11,418 nucleotides of DNA from Anaerolineales bacterium (GCA_012032575.1 JAAUSP010000210.1:1-11418); one strand, 5' to 3'. Positions 1 to 6,721 are shown, numbered from the stretch's first letter. The notes: generated from the letters alone by a model not told the origin. Program-made: numbers and translations.

Positions 1-75
1 GAGACAGAGATCATTATTATTTCCTGCAAGTATCATTACGAATAGAAAAAAACCGAAGATTAAGGAGCAAACCCA

Positions 76-1056
76 ATGACTACCCCCCATGACCAAACGC
101 CAGCGCCTTGAAGCGACTTTTGCCGGTGCGCCGGTGGACGGCCCGCCGTAGCCCTGTGGCGGCACTGGCCGGTGGATGACCGCTACGGCCCGGAACTGGC
201 TCGCGCCCACCTGGAGTTTCAGCAGACCTATGATTTTGATTTTATCAAAGTGACGCCCAGCAGCGATTTTATGGTGGCCGGCTATGGGGCGGAAAGCCGC
301 TGGGTGGGTAATGAGGAAGGCACCCGTGAATGGGGACCGCGTATCATCCAGTCGGCGGAAGACTGGCTCAAGCTCAAGCCGCTCGACCCACGCGAAGGTC
401 TCTTCGGCGAGGTGGTCGAGGCTAATAAATTGCTGGGCGAGACGTTGGGAGAGAATGTGCCCTTCATCCAGACTATCTTCAACCCGCTGTCGCAGGCCAA
501 AAATCTGGCCGGGTCGCGTCTGCTGGCCCACATACGCCAGCACCCCGACGCGGTCAAAGCCGGGCTGGCCGTGCTGACTGAGTCCACCCTGCGCTTTATT
601 GATGCGCTGCGCCAGTCAACCCGGGCTGCCGGTATCTTTCTGGCGGTGCAGCACGCCACGTATGATCTGCTGACCGAAGCCGAATACCTTGACTTCTGCC
701 AGCCGCTCGATCTGCAAATTCTGGCCGCAACCGAGGGCATGTGGTTTAAATTATTACACCTGCACGGGGTCAATGTGATGTTTGATCTGGTGGCCAAATA
801 TCCGGTCCATGCCATCAACTGGCATGATGTGGAAACCCCACCCTCGCTGGGCGAGGCCATGCACCGCACCGATAAAGCTTTATGCGGCGGGCTGCGCCAG
901 TGGGAAACCATGCTGCGCGGCACACCGGAGACCGTTCAAGCCGAAGCCAAAGCTGCGCTTGAGGCCACCGGCGGACGGCGTTTCATCCTCGGCACCGGCT
1001 GCGTCACCCCGATTATTGCGCCGACCTGCAACATTTGGGCCGCGCGGAAAGCATGA
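76..1056 (+). CDS. Uroporphyrinogen decarboxylase (URO-D) family protein, 5' end frameshifted
   Basis: HemE-like TIM-barrel protein of about 326 aa if repaired. Uninterrupted coding runs only from about 112 to 1056 (GTG at 172 is the first start codon there). Homologues of this subgroup usually begin TKR-RLEA...VDRP-VALWRHWP-DD. That text is present but split: positions 89-139 encode MTKRQRLEATFAGAPVD in another frame and stop at TAG 149-151, and VALWRHWPVDDRYG follows in the main frame from 148. Restoring one C near 139-140 joins them. The only good Shine-Dalgarno (AAGGAG, 62-67) lies 8 bases before ATG 76, which is in the main frame but stops at TGA 109 unless one C of the run 83-88 is removed. 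C-terminal family signatures are clear: HLHGVN, NWHD, GTGCVTPIIAPTCN. It lacks the N-terminal RQAGRY motif of true HemE, so it is probably not the haem enzyme; related members include corrinoid methyltransferases. Substrate unknown. Either a decaying gene or two sequencing errors. Confidence 0.8.
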
Positions 1057-1136
1057 GATTTACAGTGTTCTAAAAGCATAAATGCAAAGTAAAGTTCTTG
1101 CTCTATGGGTAAGGACTCAACTGCTAAGGATTAAAT

Positions 1137-1418
1137 TTACTCGACTGTCCCCCTGGAAAACCGCTGGATCGAGCGTGCCTGGGCCTTGGTTGCCTCTTCC
1201 TCGCGGTTCTTCGCCGGGGCGTTTGTTTCCAGTGAACTAAGCAGGGTGCGGGTAGCGGCAGCAATCTGGTTAACGGCGGTCAGAAAGGCGGCTTCGTTGG
1301 CTTTGGCGGGCTGGTTGAAGCCGCTAACCTTGCGCACAAATTGCAACGAGGCCGCCCGAATCTCATCCTCGGTCACGGGCGGTTCGAAATTGAAGAGTGG
1401 TTTGATATTTCTGCACAT
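1137..1418 (-). CDS. DUF2277 family protein
   Basis: Small 93-residue soluble protein that matches DUF2277 along its whole length. It begins MCRNIKPLFNFEPP, with a Cys-Arg-Asn start typical of the family, followed by TEDEIRAASLQFVRKVSGF and a helical half with a basic C-terminus. Function of the family is not known. No membrane segment, no recognisable catalytic motif. The start codon overlaps the stop codon of the upstream reductase gene by one base (TAATG at 1418), with no Shine-Dalgarno of its own, so translation is presumably coupled. It is the last gene of the minus-strand run and converges on the URO-D gene with only 80 bases between; I see no hairpin terminator there. Confidence 0.9.
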   Translation of the reverse strand: MCRNIKPLFNFEPPVTEDEIRAASLQFVRKVSGFNQPAKANEAAFLTAVNQIAAATRTLLSSLETNAPAKNREEEATKAQARSIQRFSRGTVE

Positions 1419-1990
1419 TAGTCGCGTTTTGGCTTGTAATTTAGCACCACAATCCCGCAGTCAAAGGATATGGATTTTACTAATTTCAGATTTTGTTTGT
1501 GGTCAAGTTCTTTGAAAATAGTCATTCCGTCACCAATGGCAGCGGGATTGATGAATAAATGGAACTCGTCAATCAGGCTGTGTTGGATGAGCGCCGAGAC
1601 AAAAGTTGCGCCGCCATAAGCGATGATGTCTTGACCGTGTTGCTTTTTTAAGGTGGTGATTTCGTCAACCAGGTCGCCTTTGGCTAAAACAGTATTGGCC
1701 CATTCTGACTGGTCGAGCGTTTTGGTAAAAACAACTTTGGGGATGTCCGTAAATTGCTGACCGGCGGTAAATTCCGGGTGATCCGGATTGGCCGCTACGG
1801 ACGCCCAGTGCGGAATGAACCCTTCGGCCAGTTTTCGACCCAGAACCATACAGTCAACAGGTCCAGTTAAATCGGTGACGTATTGTTTTAATGGGTCATC
1901 CCAATTCCACACCACCCAGTCCATTTCGCCATTGGGTCCGGCTATGTAGCCGTCAACGGTCATTTGGACTTGAAGCTTTAATTTTCTCAT
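1418..1990 (-). CDS. Dihydrofolate reductase family protein (RibD C-terminal-like), copy B
   Basis: 190-residue member of the DHFR/RibD-C superfamily of NAD(P)H-dependent reductases. N-terminal beta strand and substrate loop QMTVDGYIAGPNGEMDW (about residues 9-25), then MVLGRK (about 48-53), the dinucleotide-binding glycine loop YGGATFVSAL (from Tyr125), and the characteristic LIDEFHLFINPAAIGDG segment. Start chosen at ATG 1990, because it follows AGGA by 10 bases and family members begin MRKLxL; an ATG 12 codons upstream lacks support. These proteins are distinct from folate-pathway FolA and their substrates are mostly unknown. A divergent paralogue opens the same gene run at 6508. Its stop overlaps the DUF2277 start. 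Confidence 0.92.
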   Translation of the reverse strand: MRKLKLQVQMTVDGYIAGPNGEMDWVVWNWDDPLKQYVTDLTGPVDCMVLGRKLAEGFIPHWASVAANPDHPEFTAGQQFTDIPKVVFTKTLDQSEWANTVLAKGDLVDEITTLKKQHGQDIIAYGGATFVSALIQHSLIDEFHLFINPAAIGDGMTIFKELDHKQNLKLVKSISFDCGIVVLNYKPKRD

Positions 1991-2057
1991 AGTTGAGTTT
2001 TCCTTTCCGGCAAATTGCCTCGCCATTGCTGATTTGCTATAGCCGTTTCAATTATTT

Positions 2058-2444
2058 TTAGCGCTTCTTCCTTTTTGCGGCGGCTTTTTCCAAATTTTCT
2101 ACAACTCTAAACTTCACAATCTTGCTGATCAAATCGAAAGGGATAGGCTGATCCAGGGGAAATTTTACCGAACCTTTGGCTCCCTCATAAACAGATAGTT
2201 CATCCTTAAATTGTTCAATCCCTGTGGGCGCAGGATAAAAGCCGATATGTTTTTTGAAGGCAGCAAAGTGAACCAGATTCCCCTTCAAAGCGAAGGTTGG
2301 TATTTGATATTTGATCGTCTCTTCTGCCTCCGGCGCTGCTTCTCTGATGGTCAGCCGTATCTTGGATAGAATCTCCTGAATATCACCGGAAAAGCCGACA
2401 ATATATTCATCTATATTTTTGGGTGTTGTTTGATCAGCTTTCAT
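2058..2444 (-). CDS. DUF1801 / YdhG-like protein
   Basis: 128-residue soluble protein of the DUF1801 (YdhG-like) family. The family core is clear: NIDEYI at the N-terminus, ETIKYQIPTFALKGNLVHFA, KHIGFYPAP, then KGSVKFPLDQPIPFDLI and a lysine/arginine-rich tail (AAAKRKKR). The Bacillus subtilis relative YdhG (Fra) has been described as a frataxin-like iron chaperone; that role is not proven for most members and is only a possibility here. ATG 2444 was preferred because GGTGA (2454-2450) lies 5 bases upstream; an in-frame GTG at 2453 would add three residues. It lies 58 bases downstream of the hydrolase gene and 67 upstream of reductase B, on the same strand. Confidence 0.88.
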   Translation of the reverse strand: MKADQTTPKNIDEYIVGFSGDIQEILSKIRLTIREAAPEAEETIKYQIPTFALKGNLVHFAAFKKHIGFYPAPTGIEQFKDELSVYEGAKGSVKFPLDQPIPFDLISKIVKFRVVENLEKAAAKRKKR

Positions 2445-2502
2445 CTTTTTCACCGTTTTCGTTTCATAATGAAGAGCAATAACCCCGGATTTAAGCGGCC
2501 CA

Positions 2503-3315
2503 TCAGCTTACTTTGACAGCTTGTAGTTGGGGCTGGGGCTTCAAAAAGCTTGTGAGCAGCGGCAGGAGGGACTTGGCGCTAACCATATGATCTTGGCCGG
2601 CAAGCTGGATGAACGTAGCGTCGGGAATGGCTTTGGTTAATTGGTTTGCCACGTCCTGAATGCGGGTCGGACTTTTTTCGCCGACAATCACCTGCACCGG
2701 AACAGTAATCTGAGAGGCTCGGTCAATCGGCGGCAGATCGCGGGTTAAAGCAATGTCGTAGGCCAGAGTTGGCGCAAGTGCGGTCATGGTTTTCCAGCCA
2801 GGCATAAACCGTATGAGAAAAACAAATAGTTTCGGCATGCCGATGCCTTTTAAAAAGGTTGTCATGGCCTGGGCGTTTTTGCCATCCTGGAGAAGTTTGT
2901 GTACTTGTTGGCTAAGGTTGCTGTATTGGGACTTCTCGGCCTCGTCGTGGACGTAGGGTGGGTCGTACATGACGACTTTGTCAACTTTATCGCCGAGCCG
3001 GAGGGCGGCTTCAAGGGCCAGCACTGCGCCAGAGGAATGGCCATACAAGCTTGCCTTGCCGCCGGCTGCGTCAATTAATGCCTCAATGTCTTCAATCTCT
3101 CGCTCGATGGCGTAGGGTTGGGTATCGGTGCTGTCGCCGCGTCCACGGCGGTCATAGTTGTAGACGGTAAATTCCTTGGCAAAGGCTTTGGCGTCTTGAA
3201 CTATGGGCCTAAACGAGCGAAAACAACTTGCTCCGGTGATATATATGAGCGCTGGACCGCTGCCGTAGACGTCATAAGCCAGGGTGGTGCCGTCTTTTGA
3301 TTGGGTTGTTTTCAT
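2503..3315 (-). CDS. Alpha/beta-fold hydrolase
   Basis: 270-residue single-domain alpha/beta hydrolase. The nucleophile elbow is GHSSG with Ser94; the oxyanion-hole region follows strand 3 (YITGASCF, about 25-32); the strand-4 segment NYDRRGRGDS (53-62) is typical. The catalytic base is probably His243 in GQDHMV. The acid is less clear: Glu213 in VIVGEKS sits where Asp is usual. There is no signal peptide or membrane anchor, so the protein is probably cytoplasmic. GGAG lies 7 bases before ATG 3315. It follows the methyltransferase gene by 31 bases. Substrate cannot be told; esterase, lactonase or epoxide-type activities all fit the fold. Confidence 0.9.
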   Translation of the reverse strand: MKTTQSKDGTTLAYDVYGSGPALIYITGASCFRSFRPIVQDAKAFAKEFTVYNYDRRGRGDSTDTQPYAIEREIEDIEALIDAAGGKASLYGHSSGAVLALEAALRLGDKVDKVVMYDPPYVHDEAEKSQYSNLSQQVHKLLQDGKNAQAMTTFLKGIGMPKLFVFLIRFMPGWKTMTALAPTLAYDIALTRDLPPIDRASQITVPVQVIVGEKSPTRIQDVANQLTKAIPDATFIQLAGQDHMVSAKSLLPLLTSFLKPQPQLQAVKVS

Positions 3316-3346
3316 AAGTTGTCTCCGTTTATAAAATGGTTCAAAC

Positions 3347-3793
3347 TCATTCCGACAGACTACTGATCAGACAGTAGTCTGGCTCCGTGATTATTTCTTG
3401 TTTGATAACAAAACCGGCCTGAACCAGGTTGTCACGCAGGAGCAACGAAATATCGCGCATTTTGGCCGTAGTTGGCTGCTGGTAAAAGATAAAAAAGGTT
3501 CCGTCTGACTTTAGCAATCTTTTGACCACCTCCAACGGTTCTTCAAAATCCAGCCAAAAGCAGTTCACATTGATGGCAAAGATTTTGTCGAACTGCATCT
3601 CGCCCAACGCCGCCGATTCCAACGCCATCCCATACAGGCTCAACTTGCCGGATTCGAGGTGGGCGCGATTTCTCTCGCTGGCCAGGGCGGCGGCTGTACC
3701 GTTACCACAGCCGATTTCAAGCACATGATCGCCGGGCTGCCCCGACAGCAATTCAATTGCCGCCGCTATTCGTTGGGGAACGTGGGTAAGCAT
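3347..3793 (-). CDS. Class I SAM-dependent methyltransferase, internally shortened
   Basis: 148-residue Rossmann methyltransferase. Motif I is intact (DHVLEIGCGNGTAAAL, residues 22-37), as are the later strands with FDKIFAINVNCFW and LKSDGTFFIFYQQP. The sequence jumps directly from TAAAL to ASERNRAHLESGKL. In relatives a helix plus strand 2 of roughly 20-25 residues, ending in the acidic residue that binds the SAM ribose (usually as AxDxS), lies between these. The deletion is in frame. Relatives are about 190-200 aa. The product may therefore be unable to bind SAM normally. AGGA lies 8 bases before ATG 3793. The gene follows the MFS gene after a 97-base gap with two palindromes, and precedes the hydrolase. 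Substrate unknown. Confidence 0.82.
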   Translation of the reverse strand: MLTHVPQRIAAAIELLSGQPGDHVLEIGCGNGTAAALASERNRAHLESGKLSLYGMALESAALGEMQFDKIFAINVNCFWLDFEEPLEVVKRLLKSDGTFFIFYQQPTTAKMRDISLLLRDNLVQAGFVIKQEIITEPDYCLISSLSE

Positions 3794-3815
3794 AAATATA
3801 TCCTGATTTCAGTTC

Positions 3816-3852
3816 GTGGGGCGTAACATAAACGTGTCATGTTACACCCCAC
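3816..3852 (-). repeat. 14-bp inverted repeat between exporter and methyltransferase genes
   Basis: Arms 3816-3829 and 3839-3852 match at 13 of 14 positions around a 9-base spacer. In minus-strand RNA the one mismatch becomes a G.U pair, so the full 14-bp stem can form. It lies 38 bases after the MFS stop and ends 22 bases before the methyltransferase start. No U-run follows in either direction, so an ordinary intrinsic terminator is unlikely. It could be an mRNA-stabilising or attenuating hairpin, or a DNA operator. Confidence 0.6.
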
Positions 3853-3854
3853 AC

Positions 3855-3866
3855 AAACTATAGTTT
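3855..3866. repeat. Perfect 12-bp palindrome AAACTATAGTTT
   Basis: Self-complementary across all 12 bases and only 2 bases from the neighbouring 14-bp inverted repeat. Such AT-rich dyads often bind dimeric repressors, but nothing in the window identifies a regulator. On the minus strand it contains TATAGT, a possible -10 hexamer; I found no convincing -35 at the right distance. Confidence 0.4.
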
Positions 3867-3890
3867 TACTTGACTGGAGTTAGCTGCCGA

Positions 3891-5513
3891 TCAATCAACA
3901 CAGTAAACGTCAGGTTGAATGGGTAATGGGGAGGGGTGGACTGAGTGTTTCGCTTCGGTTTGACTCGCTGCCCCGTCGTCGTGGCCGATGTGCCGCAGCC
4001 AGATCACGGTCAGGATAGCGAGGCCGATCATGACCACCGCGCCGATAACGGAGGTTATCTGCAATCCCTGGATGAAGGCCTCATGGGCCGTATGAAGCAG
4101 CGCCTCGCCCAGCGAATTGGGGAGTTGGCCGGCCATCGTCACCGCGCCGCTGAGCGTTTCCTGAGCGGTTTTGGCTGCTTCAGCAGAGATACCGGCGGGC
4201 AGGTCGGCGGCCAGGCCACTACGATAGATGGCAGTTCCGAGCGTGCCCAAAACGGCAATGCCGAGCGCCCCGCCGAACTCCGCTCCTGTCTCCGAAAGCG
4301 CCGAAGCGGCTCCGGCCCGTTCTGCCGGGGCAGTTCCGACCACCAGATCGGCGGTCAGGGTGAAGGTCGCTCCGAAACCGAGGGACATGATGCCCCAACC
4401 CAACACGACCAGTGCGAGAGAGTCTGCGCCAATTTGGGTCAGCAGCCCAAACCCAACCGCACCGAGCACCAGGCCGCCGGCGATGATAAAGGCTGGACGG
4501 ACGCGGCGCACCAGCAGGGGCGCTGCGTTAGAGCCGATAATCGAGGTAATGGCCCCCGGCACCGACCACAACCCTGCCTGCAAGGGCGATAGGCCCAGGA
4601 CAAGCTGCAAATATTGGGCGATGAAGAGAAAAACGCCAAATGCCACAAAAACGCCGAGGGTGTAGGTCACAAGAGACATACTGAAAGCCGGCAGCCGAAA
4701 CAGACCCAGGTCAATCAAGGGATCGGCCAGGGTACGCTGCCGCCGCACAAACACAACGCCGATGGCCAGACCGGCCAGGATAACCAGGATAGGCTGCCAG
4801 CCCGGACCATCCTGGGCGACATGCTTGAGGCCGTAAATCACCGCCAGCACTGAGGCCAGCGAAAGGGCGGCGCTGAGCAGGTCCAGCCGGCCCGCCTGAG
4901 GATCACGGTATTCCGGCAGCAGAATCGGCCCCAGCGCCAGCAGCAGCGCCATCACCGGCACACCGAGCAGGAAGACCGACCCCCACCAGAAATACTCCAG
5001 CAGAAATCCACCGACCAGCGGGCCAATCGCGCTGCCCACCGAGAAACCGGAAACCCAAATCCCGATAGCCACCGTGCGCTCCTTTTCGTTGAGGAACATA
5101 TTGCGGATCAGCGACATGGTGGAGGGCATCAAGGTGGCTCCGGCAATGCCGAGCAGGGCACGCGCCGCAATCAGCAACTCCGCGCTGGGCGAGAAGGCGG
5201 CCAGTACCGAGGCTACCCCAAACGCGGCCGCCCCGATCAGCAGCAGTTTGCGCCGGCCAATCCGGTCGCCCAGCGTGCCCATCGTCACCAGCGAGCCGGC
5301 GATCATAAAGCCATAGATGTCCACAATCCACAGCAGTTGGGCACTGCTGGGCTGCAGGTCGGCGCTCAGATGAGGCACGGCCAGGTGCAGCACGGTCAAA
5401 TCCATCACTATCAGCAAGGTTGGCAGCATCAGCACAGCCAGCCCGATCCATTCACGCCGGCCCGCTTTGGGCGAGGCAACGGCGTTCGGACGCACTTCTT
5501 TAACAGCAGTCAT
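3891..5513 (-). CDS. MFS multidrug exporter, DHA2 family (SmvA/QacA-like, 14 helices)
   Basis: 540-residue inner-membrane proton antiporter with about 14 hydrophobic helices. Family signatures: MDLTVLHLAVPHL in helix 1 (14-TMS family motif with membrane Asp), LLWIVDIYGFMIAG in helix 2, motif A GTLGDRIGRRK in the helix 2-3 loop (about 79-89), and motif C-like SGFSVGSAIGPLVGG in helix 5. The residues around helices 1-2 are especially close to SmvA/QacA-type exporters of cationic and lipophilic drugs; exact substrates cannot be inferred. The C-terminal tail is long, polar and His/Pro-rich. GGGGGA lies about 5 bases before ATG 5513. It follows the DoxX-like gene by 23 bases, so the two are probably co-transcribed with the reductase upstream. 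Confidence 0.93.
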   Translation of the reverse strand: MTAVKEVRPNAVASPKAGRREWIGLAVLMLPTLLIVMDLTVLHLAVPHLSADLQPSSAQLLWIVDIYGFMIAGSLVTMGTLGDRIGRRKLLLIGAAAFGVASVLAAFSPSAELLIAARALLGIAGATLMPSTMSLIRNMFLNEKERTVAIGIWVSGFSVGSAIGPLVGGFLLEYFWWGSVFLLGVPVMALLLALGPILLPEYRDPQAGRLDLLSAALSLASVLAVIYGLKHVAQDGPGWQPILVILAGLAIGVVFVRRQRTLADPLIDLGLFRLPAFSMSLVTYTLGVFVAFGVFLFIAQYLQLVLGLSPLQAGLWSVPGAITSIIGSNAAPLLVRRVRPAFIIAGGLVLGAVGFGLLTQIGADSLALVVLGWGIMSLGFGATFTLTADLVVGTAPAERAGAASALSETGAEFGGALGIAVLGTLGTAIYRSGLAADLPAGISAEAAKTAQETLSGAVTMAGQLPNSLGEALLHTAHEAFIQGLQITSVIGAVVMIGLAILTVIWLRHIGHDDGAASQTEAKHSVHPSPLPIQPDVYCVD

Positions 5514-5536
5514 AAATTCCCCCTAAGTATTTTCCT

Positions 5537-5932
5537 TTACACCACACCTTCTTGGGCCGCTGGTTGCGTGGTAAGAGGTTTTACTTTCCAACGCATGTAA
5601 GCGACAATGCCACACAGAACAAACAGAACAGCCGTCGTAATGGCGCTGCCGATTTCGCCCCTGGACAGATGAAGAACGGTGGCGCTCCCCACCACAATCA
5701 TAAAACAGGCGGCCGCTAACGGAGTCAACCAGGTCATTATCCGGGTCAGACCGGGTAGGATAAGACCGCCCCCACCGAGTAGTTCAGCCACCCCCAGGAA
5801 AATGCGGAAGTTAGGCCCAATATTGGTATTCATAATGTCAACCAGTTCCGGCGGTGGGGACAGAAAAAGCCAGCCGTGCCACAGAAACATAACGGCCAGT
5901 AATAGCTGAAGAATCCAAAGTGCAATATTTAT
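5537..5932 (-). CDS. DoxX-like small membrane protein, apparent AUA start
   Basis: About 131 residues and four hydrophobic helices, matching the DoxX-like family: first helix into MFLWHGWLFLSPP, RIFLGVAELLGGGGLILPGL, then LTPLAAACFMIVVGSATVLHL and AVLFVLCGIVAYMRW. The first ATG (5890) is inside helix 1 and has no Shine-Dalgarno. The reading frame continues 14 codons upstream (NIALWILQLLLAV), restoring a complete first helix, to ATA at 5932-5930. AGGAG sits 8 bases before that ATA, and an in-frame TAA lies two codons further upstream. The start is thus an AUA codon, or ATT two codons later, or an ATG lost by mutation. The gene begins 12 bases after the reductase A stop. Role unknown; some DoxX members act in thiol/redox or quinone chemistry. 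Confidence 0.85.
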   Translation of the reverse strand: MNIALWILQLLLAVMFLWHGWLFLSPPPELVDIMNTNIGPNFRIFLGVAELLGGGGLILPGLTRIMTWLTPLAAACFMIVVGSATVLHLSRGEIGSAITTAVLFVLCGIVAYMRWKVKPLTTQPAAQEGVV

Positions 5933-5944
5933 AAGTTATTCTCC

Positions 5945-6508
5945 TTATCCCTGCTTGAGCGCTTGGTAATGCAGCACCACCACCCCACTGTTGAATACTT
6001 TTGAGCCGGTGAGCCGCAAGTTGAGTTTCTGATAGATGTTGTTGAAAACCGGTGTGCCGTCAGGAATTGCGACCGGGTCAATCATAAACTGATACTCGTC
6101 AATAAGACCGTGGTCGGTGAACAGGCTGATGATGGACCCGCTGCCCAGGATGGTCATATCCTTGCCGGGCGATTTTTTGACCTCGCGTATCTTGGCCACA
6201 ATATCGCCGCTGATAACTCGCGTGTTCTCCCAGACCGGCTCAAACGGTGATCGGGAGAAAACAATCTTTTCCGCGTTGTTCATTCCAGCGGCCACTTTGG
6301 GGAATAATTCCTTTGCCTGAGGGGTCGGCCAGAAACTGGCCATCATTTCATAGGTTTTCCGGCCAAAGAGCAGGACGTTCTCCTGCCCCAGTGCTTCCTC
6401 CGAATACTTGGCTTCTTCCTCGCCGTGGGTGTGCCAGGTGGTATCCTCATGAGGCCCTTTGAAGAAACCATTTAGGGTTAGAAAGTTGTAGGCGGTGAGT
6501 TTTCTCAT
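5945..6508 (-). CDS. Dihydrofolate reductase family protein (RibD C-terminal-like), copy A
   Basis: 187-residue DHFR/RibD-C-type NAD(P)H reductase and first gene of the minus-strand operon. Family marks: MRKLTAYNFLTLNGFFKGP at the N-terminus, LLFGRKTYEMMASFWP (about 47-62), KIVFSRS, the cofactor glycine loop LGSGSI (121-126), and LIDEYQFMIDPVAIPDGTPVF. Start ATG 6508 is preferred: GGGAGAG (6520-6514) lies 5 bases upstream and family members begin MRKL; a start 12 codons earlier has no comparable support. Copy B at 1418-1990 is a clear but divergent paralogue. Its ribosome binding site may be masked by upstream CUCUCCC segments (see leader). Substrate unknown; nothing indicates a role in folate synthesis. 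Confidence 0.93.
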   Translation of the reverse strand: MRKLTAYNFLTLNGFFKGPHEDTTWHTHGEEEAKYSEEALGQENVLLFGRKTYEMMASFWPTPQAKELFPKVAAGMNNAEKIVFSRSPFEPVWENTRVISGDIVAKIREVKKSPGKDMTILGSGSIISLFTDHGLIDEYQFMIDPVAIPDGTPVFNNIYQKLNLRLTGSKVFNSGVVVLHYQALKQG

Positions 6509-6597
6509 ACTGTCTCTCCCTTGAAAATAGGCCCTCTCCCCCAACCTCTTTCCCTGTCAGGGAGAGGGGAGCCGCGCCAGCGACGGGGAGAGGATTT
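6509..6597 (-). promoter_or_regulatory. Structured leader with alternative pairings near the RBS
   Basis: In the minus-strand RNA there are, in order, two pyrimidine tracts (CUCUCCC at 6592-6586 and CCCUCUCCC at 6568-6560) and two purine tracts (GGGAGAGGG at 6540-6532 and the Shine-Dalgarno GGGAGAG at 6520-6514). The inner pair can form a 9-bp stem; the outer pair can form 7 bp that would hide the Shine-Dalgarno. Alternative pairings are possible. The complementarity is seen directly; regulation is inferred. Confidence 0.4.
6532..6593. repeat. CCCTCTCCC...GGGAGAGGG-type intergenic repeat
   Basis: Nine-bp arms 6532-6540 and 6560-6568 enclose a smaller near-palindrome (TCCCTGTCAGGGA, 6551-6563), and a further GGGGAGAGG copy follows at 6585-6593. 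Pyrimidine/purine repeats of this style recur between genes in many bacterial genomes. Whether it is dispersed in this genome cannot be seen from one window. Confidence 0.55.
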
Positions 6598-6636
6598 TCA
6601 TCGTCTGTGGCGTGCTAACGCTCGTGAACACTCCAT
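6598..6636 (-). CDS. Possible 12-residue leader peptide
   Basis: ATG 6636 opens a 12-codon frame, MECSRALARHRR, ending at TGA 6600-6598. AGGA lies 7 bases upstream (6647-6644), a good spacing. Four of twelve residues are arginine, three of them among the last four except for one His. It sits about 50 bases downstream of the predicted transcription start and directly before the structured leader of the exporter operon. So short a frame can arise by chance; the call rests on its position and Shine-Dalgarno. Confidence 0.35.
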   Translation of the reverse strand: MECSRALARHRR

Positions 6637-6692
6637 TGTAAATTCCTGATGAAGGGGTGTAGATTTCCGTTAATTAGTACAAATGTTCTGGT

Positions 6693-6721
6693 ATTATAAG
6701 GTTGTTACTTCAAAAAGTCAA
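6693..6721 (-). promoter_or_regulatory. Near-consensus sigma-70-type promoter of the minus-strand operon
   Basis: On the minus strand TTGACT (6721-6716) and TATAAT (6698-6693) are separated by exactly 17 bases, matching 11 of 12 consensus positions. It points at the reductase A/DoxX/MFS run and predicts a start near 6686 and an untranslated leader of about 180 bases. It is the strongest promoter-like sequence I found in the window. Confidence 0.75.

Noticed and set aside
76..1056. Haem-pathway HemE
   Set aside because: The RQAGRY-type N-terminal motif is absent and the WRHWPVDD start belongs to the HemE-like paralogue group.
3816..3852. Intrinsic terminator after the exporter gene
   Set aside because: The stem is strong but no U-run follows on either strand.
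3945..4665. Plus-strand open frames opposite the exporter gene
   Set aside because: They are antisense to conserved membrane helices, are rich in Arg/Pro/Gln with no domain pattern, and have no convincing ribosome binding site.
1418..6508. Antifolate (trimethoprim-type) resistance based on the two DHFR-family genes
   Set aside because: Both are RibD-C-like reductases of the wider superfamily. They are not FolA or Dfr enzymes, so trimethoprim resistance cannot be claimed.
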